NCBI GenBank assembly: GCA_944376655.1
Contig: CALWDJ010000013.1
Coordinates: 1-54,882, forward strand
Reading direction: 5' to 3'
Source: an uncultured Clostridia bacterium
GTDB taxonomy: Bacteria > Bacillota > Clostridia > Oscillospirales > Acutalibacteraceae
DNA: 54,882 bases
Shown piece by piece: positions 25,140 to 34,617 of this stretch. The notes beneath the pieces are model-generated. The model did no database searches and had not been told where the DNA came from. It saw nothing but the letters and a program-made list of their open reading frames with translations. Within the stretch, counting starts at the first letter, position 1, and the number at the start of each line of letters is the position of its first letter. A program made the position numbers and the translations under genes.

Positions 25140-26450
25140 TTACTGAACAAGCTTTACTTTATCTATACGGTTATCCGTAATTACCGCCGCCTCATTTGAA
25201 CCGGTCACGGCAAGCCACACGGCGCCAAACCCGCAGTCCGCGCTCCTTAATTTTTCCCCGCTGTCCGAAAGAAGGAAAACCTCTGTGTCGCTCATACAAT
25301 AAATATGACCGCCGGAAACCTGAATATCACTTACCGCCTGCTTAAATTCAAATTCGCTTATCTTTTCGCCCTTTGTATTAAACAGCACGATGCGGTTGTC
25401 CGTCCTGTCGCTCTCACGGTTGAATACCGCCACGGCGCCGCCCGAACCCGCTCTGAACATCGCCGCGTTATAATCGCTGTCGTACTCTTTGACGGTATAA
25501 TCAGACCATTTCACAAAAATTACCTTATTCTGCGAAACGGCGTAAAATCCCGAATTATGCGTACTGTCAAGCCCGTATACCGGCGAACCGTCAATATTTT
25601 TCGTGAAGAGCGGATCCGCCGACTCAAAGCCGTATACGCTTATCTTTGATGAATAAGCGCCTGATGTCGCGTTGAATAGCGAAACCGCTATTTTTTTGCC
25701 GTCCGGCGAAATCGCTATGTTATTCACCGTATCCGAGGCGGAAAACCATTCGTACATCAGTTTTCCGTTTTTGCCGTAAACGCTTACCGCTGCGGCGTAT
25801 GAATCCGACTGGGTAACCACTGCGTAGGCTCCCGAATCGGAAATGCACGCCGTTATAATCGGCTTTTCGGTTTGAAGGGTGCCTTTTAGCGACTGAAGAT
25901 TGTATATCAGCAGATCACTGCCGCCCTGCGAAAATACCAGCGCCCTTGTTTTTGAGGTTTTAAGCACCGGATTCTCAAATCCGTGTGCGTAGGAATATAT
26001 TTCCTTTCCTGCGCCCGAGTAGGCGTTTATTCTGGTGTCGGTTAAAACGTAATAATAACTTCCCCTGGAAACCGCCGATACCACCTCGCTGCTCTCAAGC
26101 TCTACCGGATAGCTGCCCGACCCCATTACGGCTATAAGGTTACCGACGTTTTCGATTATTCCTACCGGAAGTATAAAATGCAGTACCGTGCATATTATTA
26201 CTGCTATCGCGGCGGCGGTCAGAAGAATACGTGTCTTCCTGCGCCTTTCGAGCTTTCTGCCCTTTACCACCTTCAGATTCTGCGCCGACTCTTTCACAGC
26301 GCTTTCTGAGCTTTTCGCCTCGGGCCTCGCGCGCCGGCTTTCCGGCGTCATCACGATTTCGTCCGGCGCAGTATTCCGCTCCGGCTTGTCCCGCCGCGGC
26401 TTGGGCGCGCCCCTTAATCTGTTCACCCTTTTCTTTTTGTAATCAGGCAT
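25140..26450 (-). CDS. DUF5711 family protein, membrane anchored
   Basis: A protein of 436 residues from ATG 26450 (GGGTG upstream; the frame extends to 26480). A very basic cytoplasmic N-terminus with many Arg/Lys is followed by one transmembrane helix (RILLTAAAIAVIICTVLHFIL, ~75-95) and an outside beta-propeller-like domain with blades such as SRGSYYYVLTDTRINAYSGAGKEIYSY and FNTKGEKISEFEF. This is the DUF5711 layout of Clostridia. No catalytic motif is visible. It starts 10 nt after truA, so the genes are co-transcribed. Confidence 0.7.
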   Translation of the reverse strand: MPDYKKKRVNRLRGAPKPRRDKPERNTAPDEIVMTPESRRARPEAKSSESAVKESAQNLKVVKGRKLERRRKTRILLTAAAIAVIICTVLHFILPVGIIENVGNLIAVMGSGSYPVELESSEVVSAVSRGSYYYVLTDTRINAYSGAGKEIYSYAHGFENPVLKTSKTRALVFSQGGSDLLIYNLQSLKGTLQTEKPIITACISDSGAYAVVTQSDSYAAAVSVYGKNGKLMYEWFSASDTVNNIAISPDGKKIAVSLFNATSGAYSSKISVYGFESADPLFTKNIDGSPVYGLDSTHNSGFYAVSQNKVIFVKWSDYTVKEYDSDYNAAMFRAGSGGAVAVFNRESDRTDNRIVLFNTKGEKISEFEFKQAVSDIQVSGGHIYCMSDTEVFLLSDSGEKLRSADCGFGAVWLAVTGSNEAAVITDNRIDKVKLVQ

Positions 26451-26460
26451 TCTTATCACC

Positions 26461-27195
26461 CTAATAATATATTTCTTCAAGAAAAAGTCCCTGCGGCGGG
26501 GCGGTGTCTCCCGCTGCCGCCCGGTTTTTAGAGTTTATTATATCACGTGTCGCGTCAGGCGGTATCTTTCCAAAGGATACGCCTACGGCAGTGCCGGTTA
26601 TTATCCGCACCATATTGTAGAGAAAACCGTCGGCGGTCACTTTCAGAATAACGGTATCTCCGCTGCGGGTCACCGTACACTCACTTACGGTACGCACCGT
26701 GTCCTCGACCGATCTTCCGGCTGATGAGAAAGCGGCAAAATCGTGCCTGCCGACAAGTCCGCTGCAAAAGGTATTCATTTTATCAGCGTCAAGCTCCTGC
26801 TCTATCTTCCAGCTGTATCTCGCCGCAAAAGGGTCGCGGCAGCGGCTGTTAAGTATATAGTAGCAGTAGGTTTTTCCCTTGGCACTGTACCGCGCGTGAA
26901 AATCTGGCGGCACCTCTGCGCAGTCCCTTACCGCTATGTCGGGCGGCAGAAGCGAGTCAAGCCCCCTTAAAAAAGCCTTTTCGGGGAATTTATCGTCGCA
27001 GTCGAAATGGCAGCAGAATTTTCTCGCGTGAACGCCTGCGTCCGTACGGCTGCAGCCGGTGAGCGCCGGTCTTACACCTATAAGCCCGCAAAGCGCGTTC
27101 TGCACTGTCTCCTGCACTGTTATACCGTTCGGCTGAACCTGCCAGCCGTGATACGCGGTGCCGTCGTATGAAATTGTAAGCAGCATTCTCTTCAA
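26461..27195 (-). CDS. truA: tRNA pseudouridine(38-40) synthase
   Basis: A 244-residue TruA enzyme that isomerises uridines 38-40 of the tRNA anticodon arm. Catalytic Asp52 lies in SRTDAGVHA; other family motifs are LTISYDGTAYHGWQ, ARYSAKGKTYCYYI and FLYNMVRIITGTAVGVSFGKI. The first codon is TTG at 27195 with AGGAAG about 9 nt upstream; ATG 27186 is an alternative. It follows ecfT by 15 nt, a gene order (ecfA1-ecfA2-ecfT-truA) conserved in many Firmicutes. Confidence 0.95.
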   Translation of the reverse strand: MKRMLLTISYDGTAYHGWQVQPNGITVQETVQNALCGLIGVRPALTGCSRTDAGVHARKFCCHFDCDDKFPEKAFLRGLDSLLPPDIAVRDCAEVPPDFHARYSAKGKTYCYYILNSRCRDPFAARYSWKIEQELDADKMNTFCSGLVGRHDFAAFSSAGRSVEDTVRTVSECTVTRSGDTVILKVTADGFLYNMVRIITGTAVGVSFGKIPPDATRDIINSKNRAAAGDTAPPQGLFLEEIYY

Positions 27196-27210
27196 CGCGG
27201 CACACTTCCT

Positions 27211-28026
27211 TTAAAACATTATATTGAGTGTTATTATCCCTCCGCATACCACCGCGCAGACAGCAAGTACAGCGAAATCGCGCGGCTTTATATGCATCTG
27301 CTTCATACGCGTCCTGCCCTCGCCGCCGTTGTAGCATCGGCACTCCATAGCCTCGGCGAGCTCATACGCTCTCCTCACCGAAGAAATAAGCAGCGGTATA
27401 AGTATCGGTATAAGCGCCTTTACACGCTCTGTCAGCTTACCGTTTTCAAGGTCGGCGCCCCTCGCCTTCTGGGCGTTCATTATCTTTTCGGCTTCCTCTA
27501 TAAGCGTCGGAATAAACCGCAGAGCTATGGTCATCATCATGGCAAGCGTATGCACCGCGCTTTTAAGACCTACAAAGCGAAGCGGGGAAAGCAGGCTTTC
27601 TATCGCGTCGGTAAGGTCATTGGGCGTTGTGGTGTAGGTCAGCGCCGAGCTTAAAAATATAAGCAGCGTTATCCTCACCATCATAAAGACGGCACGGTAT
27701 ATTCCGCCCGTGGTTATTTCCAGCTTCCAGAAAGAGACAAGCGTCTCACCCTCGCCGTAAAACAGGTTGATTATACCCGTGAATATCAGCACCGGAAGTA
27801 TCGCCTTCATATTTTTGAGATACAGCTTAACCGGCACCTTAGATACCGCCATGACCGACAGCACAAACAGCACTGAAAGACCCATTGAAAGAGCGTTTTT
27901 CGCGAGAAAAATAAATACTATAAGCGCTATTAAAAGCACTGTTTTAAGACGTGGGTCGGTTCTGTGGATCAGCGAGCGGCTTTCATAATACTGACCGAAG
28001 GTTATATCCTTAAGCACCGCGCTCAC
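27211..28026 (-). CDS. ecfT: ECF transporter transmembrane component
   Basis: A 271-residue EcfT. Five or six membrane segments and the two coupling-helix signatures: AQKARGADLEN (ARG motif) and the later segment YELAEAMECRCYNGGEGRTRM (second ARG-type region). It joins two ATPases to vitamin- or metal-binding S-components in the energy-coupling-factor class. It overlaps ecfA2 by 17 nt. No S-component gene is in the window, which fits a shared group II module. Confidence 0.93.
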   Translation of the reverse strand: MSAVLKDITFGQYYESRSLIHRTDPRLKTVLLIALIVFIFLAKNALSMGLSVLFVLSVMAVSKVPVKLYLKNMKAILPVLIFTGIINLFYGEGETLVSFWKLEITTGGIYRAVFMMVRITLLIFLSSALTYTTTPNDLTDAIESLLSPLRFVGLKSAVHTLAMMMTIALRFIPTLIEEAEKIMNAQKARGADLENGKLTERVKALIPILIPLLISSVRRAYELAEAMECRCYNGGEGRTRMKQMHIKPRDFAVLAVCAVVCGGIITLNIMF

Positions 28027-28873
28027 CTGCCTTTATGCCTTTTAACACTTCCACGGCTCTTTTCACGGTAAATACATTATCCGGCACCGGAATACCTGCC
28101 GCTTTAAGCTCATAAAACACCCTTGTCACGATAGGTACGTTAAGCCCTATCTCACGCAGCCTGTCACCCTTCAGAAATACGTTTTCCGCCGTATCGAACA
28201 TTTCAAGGCTGCCCTTGTTCATAACAAGCAGCTTATCGGCCAAGAGCGCCATATCCTCCATACTGTGGGATATAATTATAACGGTGGCTCCGACAGCCTG
28301 CCTGTAATCGTGTATTATCTTCATAACGCTTTCCCTGCCCGCCGGGTCAAGTCCGGCGGTAGGCTCGTCAAATACTATTACCTCCGGCTTCATCGCCATA
28401 ACTCCGGCTATTGCGACACGCCGCTTTTCCCCTCCCGAAAGGTCAAAAGGGGATTTTTCAAGGTATTCGTCCTTAACGCCTATAAGGCGGCAGGTATCAA
28501 GCACTCTTTTTTTAAGCTCGTCGCCGGCAATACCCATATTTTTGGGGCCGAAAGCGATATCGGCGTAAACCGTCTCCTCAAAAAGCTGGTATTCGGGGTA
28601 CTGAAAGACAAGACCGACCTTTGAGCGTATTTTCCTTATTTCCTTGGGATTGTCCCATATATTTTCGCCGTCTACAAACACTTCGCCTTCAGTAGGCTTC
28701 AGCAGTCCGTTAAGGTGCTGCACAAGGGTGGATTTGCCCGAGCCGGTATGTCCGATTATGCCTATAATCTCACCTTTCTGCGCGGAAAAGCTGACGCGGC
28801 TTACCGCGTCGTTTATAAACGGAGTGTTACCGCTGTAAGTATGTGTAAGGTTCTTTACCTCTAAAACTGTCAA
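28010..28873 (-). CDS. ecfA2: ECF transporter ATPase A2
   Basis: A 287-residue ABC ATPase: Walker A GHTGSGKS, Q-loop VFQYPEYQLFEETV, signature LSGGEKRRVA, Walker B VIVFDEPTAGLD, H-loop ISHSMEDM. The C-terminus carries the family tail used for EcfA dimerisation. It pairs with EcfA1, 4 nt upstream, and overlaps ecfT. The YPEYQLFEETV stretch is diagnostic of EcfA2 against EcfA1. Confidence 0.94.
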   Translation of the reverse strand: MTVLEVKNLTHTYSGNTPFINDAVSRVSFSAQKGEIIGIIGHTGSGKSTLVQHLNGLLKPTEGEVFVDGENIWDNPKEIRKIRSKVGLVFQYPEYQLFEETVYADIAFGPKNMGIAGDELKKRVLDTCRLIGVKDEYLEKSPFDLSGGEKRRVAIAGVMAMKPEVIVFDEPTAGLDPAGRESVMKIIHDYRQAVGATVIIISHSMEDMALLADKLLVMNKGSLEMFDTAENVFLKGDRLREIGLNVPIVTRVFYELKAAGIPVPDNVFTVKRAVEVLKGIKAGERGA

Positions 28874-28877
28874 ATCG

Positions 28878-29726
28878 TTATTCCTCCGAACGCATTGCCT
28901 TTATTATCTCGGCGGCGGCTTCCTTTACCGAAAGGGCGTGGGTGTCAACCGGAAATCCGTTTTCCTTGAGACTGTAAAGCAGCTCCGCCGTCTGCGGCAC
29001 GTCAAGTCCTACTGATTTAAGGGTTTTCACGTCTGAAAAAATCACCTTCGGCACATTGTCGGCGATTATTTTGCCGTCATTCATGACAATCACCCTGTCG
29101 GCGTTCTCCGCCTCCTCCATATAGTGGGTTATAAGCACAATCGTTATGCCCTTGTCGCTGTTGAGCCTGTGAAGCGTTGAGATTATCTCCGCCCTGCCCT
29201 TAGGGTCAAGCATCGCGGTAGGCTCGTCCAGCACGAGACATTCCGGCTCCATAGCCATAATCCCGGCAATCGCTATGCGCTGCTTCTGCCCGCCCGAAAG
29301 ACGGTGAGGGGTAGATTCACGAAAGTCATACATATCTACCGCCTTAAGCGCATTGTCCACTCTGCGGCGTATTTCCGAGGGTTCAAGCCCCAGATTTTCC
29401 GGGCCGAACGCCACGTCCTCCTCCACTATCGAGGCTATTATCTGATTGTCGGGATTCTGAAAAACCATTCCCACCTTACGCTTTACCTCAATTTCGGTCG
29501 ACTCGTCCTTTGTGTTTATGCCGTCTACCAGCACGTCGCCCGACGTAGGCTTGTTAAGCCCGTTGAGCATTTTGGCGAGTGTGGATTTACCAGAACCGTT
29601 ATGTCCGAGGATTACCGTAAAGCTGCCGCGCTCTATCTCAAGGCTTAAATCCTTTACCGCGGCGTAAACGGTTTCTTCCTCTCTGTATTCATATGTCACA
29701 TTTCTGACGCTTATTATACTGTCCAT
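28878..29726 (-). CDS. ecfA1: ECF transporter ATPase A1
   Basis: A 282-residue ABC ATPase: Walker A GHNGSGKS, Q-loop VFQNPDNQIIASIVEEDVAFGPENLG (EcfA1 type), signature LSGGQKQRIA, Walker B LVLDEPTAMLD, H-loop ITHYMEEA. First of the ecfA1-A2-T set and separated by 1 nt from the methyltransferase stop. It energises import of micronutrients bound by S-components encoded elsewhere. Confidence 0.94.
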   Translation of the reverse strand: MDSIISVRNVTYEYREEETVYAAVKDLSLEIERGSFTVILGHNGSGKSTLAKMLNGLNKPTSGDVLVDGINTKDESTEIEVKRKVGMVFQNPDNQIIASIVEEDVAFGPENLGLEPSEIRRRVDNALKAVDMYDFRESTPHRLSGGQKQRIAIAGIMAMEPECLVLDEPTAMLDPKGRAEIISTLHRLNSDKGITIVLITHYMEEAENADRVIVMNDGKIIADNVPKVIFSDVKTLKSVGLDVPQTAELLYSLKENGFPVDTHALSVKEAAAEIIKAMRSEE

Positions 29727-29727
29727 A

Positions 29728-30591
29728 CTATCTTGTCCAAATCGTTGTATTTCCCGCGGGAAGACTTATTCCCTTTTCGGTGACAAAAAGACCTATCTCG
29801 TCGGTCGAGACCTCTCCGCCCCTGTCCGGTACGGCGCAGCGCCTTACCATAAAATTGAGAATTGTCGGCGAAAGACCGCCGGTATATGAGTTAAGAATAA
29901 AGAAAACAGCGTTATCGGAAAGCAGCCTTCCGGTTTCGCTCAAAAGCTCCTCGAGCTGCTGCTCGAGCTTCCAGACCTCTCCCGCCGGACCCCTGCCGTA
30001 TGACGGCGGATCCATTATCACAGCGTCGTACCGGTTGCCGCGGCGCAGCTCACGCTTTACGAATTTCATACAGTCGTCAACAAGCCACCTTACCGGAACC
30101 TCCGAAAGTCCTGAAGCGGCGGCATTTTCCTTTGCCCACTGCACCATTCCCTTTGAGGCGTCAACATGGGTCACTTTGGCTCCCGCTTTAAGACAGGCGA
30201 GTGTCGCGGCGCCGGTATAGGCGAAAAGGTTGAGTACCGAAAGCTGACGGTTTTCCTTTTTTATAAGCTCACGAGCAAGCGTCCAGTTGACCGCCTGCTC
30301 CGGAAAAAGTCCGGTGTGCTTGAAGCCCATCGGCTTCAGCCTGAAGGTAAGTCCCTCATAATTAACGCTCCAGACATCAGGCACAGGCTTCAGCTTTTCC
30401 CAGTGCCCTCCGCCGTTCGCAGAACGGTGATACACCGCGTGGGCGTTTTTCCAGCGCCTGTCCTTCCGCTCTCCCGACCAGATTATCTGAGGATCAGGAC
30501 GGATAAGGATTATATCCTTCCAGCGTTCAAGCCGCTCTCCGCTGTCCGCGTCGATAAGCTCATAATCGTCAAAGCCTGTAACGGTTCTCAT
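29728..30591 (-). CDS. Class I SAM-dependent methyltransferase (COG1092-like)
   Basis: A 287-residue Rossmann methyltransferase. A short N-terminal region (WKDIILIRPDPQIIW ... FRLKPMGFKHTGLFPEQAVNW) precedes motif I LNLFAYTGAATLACLKAGA, motif II THVDASKGMVQWAKENA, and catalytic MDPPSYGRGP. This architecture resembles RlmI/RlmK-type 23S rRNA cytosine methyltransferases but without the PUA domain, so an RNA substrate is likely but unproven. It overlaps the glmM stop (TAATG). Confidence 0.8.
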   Translation of the reverse strand: MRTVTGFDDYELIDADSGERLERWKDIILIRPDPQIIWSGERKDRRWKNAHAVYHRSANGGGHWEKLKPVPDVWSVNYEGLTFRLKPMGFKHTGLFPEQAVNWTLARELIKKENRQLSVLNLFAYTGAATLACLKAGAKVTHVDASKGMVQWAKENAAASGLSEVPVRWLVDDCMKFVKRELRRGNRYDAVIMDPPSYGRGPAGEVWKLEQQLEELLSETGRLLSDNAVFFILNSYTGGLSPTILNFMVRRCAVPDRGGEVSTDEIGLFVTEKGISLPAGNTTIWTR

Positions 30592-31937
30592 TATGCCTTG
30601 CCCTCTATAACCGCCGCAACGTCCCTTGCGAGACGCTTTATCCCGGCTATATTCTCGCCCTCAAGCATTACTCGGATAAGCGGTTCTGTACCCGACGCGC
30701 GCACAAGTATTCTGCCGCTCTTTCCGAGCTCTTTTTTAACACTTTCTATCGCGGCTTTAATATCACTGTCGGTATTAAGCTTTTCCTTAAGCTCGGGGGA
30801 GGCTTTTATATTAACGAGGGTCTGCGGCAGCACTGTCATTACCGATGCTATCTCCGACGCCGGCTTGCCGGTTTTAGCAAGTATCGCCGCCAGCATAGCG
30901 CCCGAAAGCTGACCGTCTCCCGTTGTGGCGAAGTTCTTGAATATTATGTGGCCCGACTGCTCGCCGCCTATCTGATAATCGTTTTTAAGCATTTCCTCAA
31001 GCACATAGCGGTCGCCCACCTTAGTTTCAAGCACATTTATTCCGTTGCGTTCCGCAAACTGCTTAAAGCCGAGGTTGGTCATAACCGTAACTACCGCCGT
31101 ATCGTCCTTTAATATTCCTTTGTTTTTCATATCAAGCGCAAAAACGGCTATCATTCTGTCTCCGTCAATCAGCTTGCCGTTTTCGTCCACAGCAAGACAG
31201 CGGTCTGAGTCACCGTCAAACGCAAGTCCTAAGTCCATATCGTGACCGTTTATATAATCGGTAATGTCCTCCATATGAGTAGAGCCGCAGCGCGCGTTTA
31301 TATTCACGCCGTTAGGATTGCAGTGCATCATATGGACTGTGGCACCAAGCCTTGTAAAGAGTTTTTCCGCCGTATAAGAGGCGCAGCCGTTAGCGCAGTC
31401 TATCGCTATTTTAAGGCCGGACAAATCGGTATCAACCGATTTTACGAGGTGGTCAATATACAAATCCACATAATCGTGCCTTAAAAACACACTGCCGACA
31501 TCGCCGCCGACCGGAAATTTAACCGGGCTCATATCGTCAAGCACCAGCGACTCAATTTCTTCCTCGAGCGCGTCGGGCAGCTTGTAGCCGTTGCCGTCAA
31601 AAATTTTTATGCCGTTGTATTCGCAGGGGTTGTGTGACGCGGAAATCATAATTCCGGCGTCCGCCTCTCTGTCCTTCACAAGAAAAGCGATGGCGGGAGT
31701 CGGCACAAAGCCTACCAGCACCACATCTGCGCCCACGCTGCAAAGCCCCGCCGCCAGCGCCATTTCAAGCATATTAGAGGACACGCGCGTATCCTTTCCG
31801 ATAAGCACCTTCGGCTTTTCGGTGGTCTTCTCGGTCAGCACATACGCCGCCGCCCTGCCTATATTCGTGGCAAGCTCGCAGGTAAGCTCGCTGTTCGCAA
31901 TTCCTCTTGCTCCGTCTGTTCCGAATAATCTTCCCAT
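30591..31937 (-). CDS. glmM: Phosphoglucosamine mutase
   Basis: A 448-residue phosphohexomutase that makes glucosamine-1-phosphate for peptidoglycan precursors. Features: MGRLFGTDGARGIAN start, the phosphoserine loop MISASHNPCEYNG, the metal loop FDGDSDRCLAVD, sugar-binding GGEQSGHII and phosphate-binding RASGTEPLIRVM. Length is as expected. It lies 11 nt after ruvB in the housekeeping run. Confidence 0.97.
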   Translation of the reverse strand: MGRLFGTDGARGIANSELTCELATNIGRAAAYVLTEKTTEKPKVLIGKDTRVSSNMLEMALAAGLCSVGADVVLVGFVPTPAIAFLVKDREADAGIMISASHNPCEYNGIKIFDGNGYKLPDALEEEIESLVLDDMSPVKFPVGGDVGSVFLRHDYVDLYIDHLVKSVDTDLSGLKIAIDCANGCASYTAEKLFTRLGATVHMMHCNPNGVNINARCGSTHMEDITDYINGHDMDLGLAFDGDSDRCLAVDENGKLIDGDRMIAVFALDMKNKGILKDDTAVVTVMTNLGFKQFAERNGINVLETKVGDRYVLEEMLKNDYQIGGEQSGHIIFKNFATTGDGQLSGAMLAAILAKTGKPASEIASVMTVLPQTLVNIKASPELKEKLNTDSDIKAAIESVKKELGKSGRILVRASGTEPLIRVMLEGENIAGIKRLARDVAAVIEGKA

Positions 31938-31948
31938 TTCTTTTCTCC

Positions 31949-32995
31949 TTAAAACATAGATTGCTGGGCGCCGTCCGCCCCTTTTCTCTCAATACCTAAA
32001 TGGTCATAAGCGAGCGCGGTGACGCATCTGCCCCTCGCGGTTCTCGTAAGAAAGCCTATCTGCATAAGATACGGCTCGTAAACATCTTCAATCGTGACCG
32101 CCTCCTCGCCTACCGCCGCCGCCAGTGTGTCAAGCCCGACAGGTCCGCCCGAATAGTTGGTTATTATGGTTGAAAGCATCTTGCGGTCGAAATCGTCAAG
32201 ACCCAGCTCATCTATCTCAAACCTCGCCAGAGCCGCGCGCGCCACTTCTTCTGTTATATCTCCGTCATACTCAACCTGAGCTATGTCCCTTACCCTTTTA
32301 AGCAGCCGGTTGGCTATTCTCGGCGTGCCCCTTGAGCGTGAGGCTATCTCAAGCGCACCGTCGTTTTCTATCTTTATTCCGAGTATGCCGGCCGAACGCG
32401 TGATTATTTTAGCCAAATCCTCAGGCGTGTAAAGCTCAAGCCGGAGAAGCACCCCGAAACGGTCGCGCAGAGGGGCTGTAAGCTGCCCTGAGCGTGTGGT
32501 GGCGCCGACCAGCGTGAAATGCGGCACGTCAAGCCTTATTGACCTCGCCGACGGACCTTTGCCTAAAATTATATCAAGCGAGAAATCCTCCATCGCCGGA
32601 TAAAGTATCTCCTCTACGTTTCTCGGCAGGCGATGGATCTCGTCTATAAAAAGCACGTCGCCCTCATTAAGAGATGTCAGTATCGCCACAAGGTCGCCCT
32701 GCTTTTCAATGGCAGGCCCCGACGTCACCCTTAAGTTTACTCCCATTTCCCTGGCTATTATGCCCGAAAGGGTGGTTTTTCCGAGTCCCGGAGGGCCGTA
32801 CAGCAGCACATGGTCAAGTGTTTCGTGTCTGCCTAAAGCCGCCTTTATATATATACTTAAATTTTCCTTTGCCTTGTCCTGCCCGATATATTCGCTTAAG
32901 GTTTTCGGGCGCAGGGACAGCTCCGCCTCGTCCTCGGTATAGCTGTATTCGGGAGAGACTATCCGGTTTTCAAAATCCATTTCCTGTTCAATCAA
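31949..32995 (-). CDS. ruvB: Holliday junction branch-migration helicase RuvB
   Basis: A 348-residue AAA+ motor that drives branch migration with RuvA. Walker A GPPGLGKT, Walker [11 protein letters not shown], sensor 1 LVGATTRSG, sensor 2 [17 protein letters not shown]-terminal winged helix ([16 protein letters not shown] ... [10 protein letters not shown]). The start appears to be TTG at 32995, four bases after the ruvA stop, with GAGGGGG upstream; ATG at 32980 is possible. Confidence 0.97.
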   Translation of the reverse strand: MIEQEMDFENRIVSPEYSYTEDEAELSLRPKTLSEYIGQDKAKENLSIYIKAALGRHETLDHVLLYGPPGLGKTTLSGIIAREMGVNLRVTSGPAIEKQGDLVAILTSLNEGDVLFIDEIHRLPRNVEEILYPAMEDFSLDIILGKGPSARSIRLDVPHFTLVGATTRSGQLTAPLRDRFGVLLRLELYTPEDLAKIITRSAGILGIKIENDGALEIASRSRGTPRIANRLLKRVRDIAQVEYDGDITEEVARAALARFEIDELGLDDFDRKMLSTIITNYSGGPVGLDTLAAAVGEEAVTIEDVYEPYLMQIGFLTRTARGRCVTALAYDHLGIERKGADGAQQSMF

Positions 32996-32998
32996 CGG

Positions 32999-33601
32999 TT
33001 ATAACCCCCTCGCAAGCTGTTTGAGCGCCTGCTTTATAAGCTCCTCGGTGGATAACGAGGTATCAAGCCTACCTACCGCGAGTGACGCCTCGCTCTGCGT
33101 ATAGCCGAGAGAAACCAGCGCCGCCACAGCCTCCTTTGTGCTGCTGTTCAGCGTCGCGTTGCCCACCGCCTTCAAATCAATTCCGTCGTCGGTCTCTATC
33201 GCTCCGACCTTATCCTTAAGCTCAAGCACTATCCTCTGCGCCAGCTTTATTCCGACGCCCGACGCCGCGGTAAGCGCTTTGGCGTCTCCGCTCGCGATAT
33301 AAATTCTCAGCTGTGAAGGGCTGAACTCCGAAAGAATCGCGATTCCGATTTTTGCTCCGACACCGTTTACCGCGGTTATCAGTCTGAACGCCTCAAGCTC
33401 GTCGGCGTCTATGAATCCGTAAAGGTCGAGTGCATCCTCCCTGACCGCTAAAAAGGTATAAAGAAATACCTCCTGCCCCTTTTGCGGCAGCCTGTAAAGA
33501 GTATTCTTTGTTACCGCCAGCCTGAACCCGACGCCTGAACACTCCACCACAGCCGAAACATTATCTGTATGAATAAGAGTACCTCTTAAGGACGCAATCA
33601 T
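32999..33601 (-). CDS. ruvA: Holliday junction binding protein RuvA
   Basis: A 200-residue protein that recognises the junction and recruits RuvB. N-terminal OB fold MIASLRGTLIHTDNVSAVVE, helix-hairpin-helix motifs FRLITAVNGVGAKIGIAIL and ALTAASGVGIKLAQRIVLELK, a flexible linker and the C-terminal RuvB-binding domain EAVAALVSLGYTQSEASLAV. ATG 33601 shares ATGA with the ruvC stop; a longer frame to 33658 lies inside ruvC and is rejected. Confidence 0.97.
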   Translation of the reverse strand: MIASLRGTLIHTDNVSAVVECSGVGFRLAVTKNTLYRLPQKGQEVFLYTFLAVREDALDLYGFIDADELEAFRLITAVNGVGAKIGIAILSEFSPSQLRIYIASGDAKALTAASGVGIKLAQRIVLELKDKVGAIETDDGIDLKAVGNATLNSSTKEAVAALVSLGYTQSEASLAVGRLDTSLSTEELIKQALKQLARGL

Positions 33602-34104
33602 TTTACAGCCCCCCTGTAAAGTCTTGAATAAGTCGTGCCCGAGCAGTGCGCGTGGCATACGGCAAGCGCCAGCGCGTCAGCGGTATCGTCAGGCTTCGGC
33701 ACCCGCTCGAGCGCCAGTATATTTTTGACCATTTCCATTACCTGCCGCTTTTCCGCCCTGCCGTAGCCGGTTATCGCCTGCTTGACCTGAAGCGGCGTAT
33801 ACTCAAATACCGGAAGCAGGCTGTTTTCCGCCGCAAGCACTATTACCCCGCGCGCCTGCGCCACATCTATTGCGGTCGTGGTGTTGGTGTTGAAATAAAG
33901 CCGCTCCACCGCCATCTCGTCAGGCTTGTATTTTTCTATTATGCTTATCATATCGCGGTATATGTCGCCGAGCCTCCTTGGAAAAGGTATTCCGGCAGGC
34001 GTTGTCACAGCGCCGAAAGCAACGGGATTGAACTTGCAGCGGCAGTAATCCACCAGTCCGTAGCCCACTGTCGCGTAGCCCGGGTCTATTCCTAAAATCC
34101 TCAC
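33598..34104 (-). CDS. ruvC: Holliday junction resolvase RuvC
   Basis: A 168-residue endonuclease that cuts Holliday junctions symmetrically. Catalytic acids lie in GIDPGYATVGYGL, AVERLYFN and PDDTADALALAVCH. The start is GTG at 34104 with GGAGG seven bases upstream; the frame stays open to 34224 but that extension crosses the promoter. First gene of ruvCAB and of the long downstream run. Confidence 0.95.
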   Translation of the reverse strand: MRILGIDPGYATVGYGLVDYCRCKFNPVAFGAVTTPAGIPFPRRLGDIYRDMISIIEKYKPDEMAVERLYFNTNTTTAIDVAQARGVIVLAAENSLLPVFEYTPLQVKQAITGYGRAEKRQVMEMVKNILALERVPKPDDTADALALAVCHAHCSGTTYSRLYRGAVK

Positions 34105-34144
34105 CTTATCGCCTCCATGGCATACTACCGCATTATAATTTATT

Positions 34145-34173
34145 ATTATAGCACATCTTATAAAATTCATCAA
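34145..34173 (-). promoter_or_regulatory. Promoter of the ruvC run
   Basis: -35 TTGATG, 17-nt spacer, -10 TATAAT on the minus strand, 41 nt before the GTG start. Confidence 0.7.
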
Positions 34174-34319
34174 CATTTTATTGCCGGAGCGGCTCGAAAA
34201 TATGTTTTTATAAAATCGTAGCATTTAAGAGAAAAACGGAGAAAAAAAGAGCATAAATGAGTTTTTTAAAAATCAGGCTGATTTACTTCAGAAATTTGTT
34301 GAAAAAACGAAAATTTTAC

Positions 34320-34348
34320 TTGACATTTTAAGAGTTTCATTGTATATT
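34320..34348 (+). promoter_or_regulatory. Promoter of the potABCD operon
   Basis: -35 TTGACA, 17-nt spacer, -10 TATATT. It sits 270 nt before potA, leaving a long leader. Confidence 0.8.
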
Positions 34349-34354
34349 CATTAT

Positions 34355-34617
34355 TTAGTCGGACATTACAATAAAATATGTTTGATAAAAGGCATCTGTG
34401 TAGAGAGCGGTTTCAGATTTTATGCCGTAGTTTCGGGGCTAAAGAGCTTCAGAAAACTATGAAAAACCCTTTGTTCAGGGCATATTACGAAGAAGCTGCG
34501 GGTATCGCACAGGGTATTTCTTCCCCGGGTTCAAAAATCCGGACTGATCGTAACCGGGGAGGGCGGATAATTATTCTTGTGTCGGCACTTTAGTGTTGAA
34601 CAAAGGGGGATGCTTTT
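34355..34617 (+). other. Long untranslated leader of potA
   Basis: About 260 nt without a convincing gene. It can form TAGTTT/AAACTA enclosing GCT-AAAG-AGC (34428-34459), CCCCGG/CCGGGG (34523-34560) and GGCACT/AGTGTT near the potA ribosome site. No T-run terminator and no riboswitch class that I recognise. A 71-codon frame at 34378-34593 lacks a ribosome site and looks fortuitous. A regulatory leader is possible. Confidence 0.4.

Noticed and set aside
34194-34208. CGAAAATATGTTTTT as a LexA box for ruvC
   Set aside because: Only one good half site and about 20 nt upstream of the -35 box, a poor place for LexA repression.
34378-34593. A 71-codon plus-strand frame in the potA leader
   Set aside because: No ribosome site before its ATG, basic and repetitive translation with no recognisable fold, and it occupies a probable structured leader.
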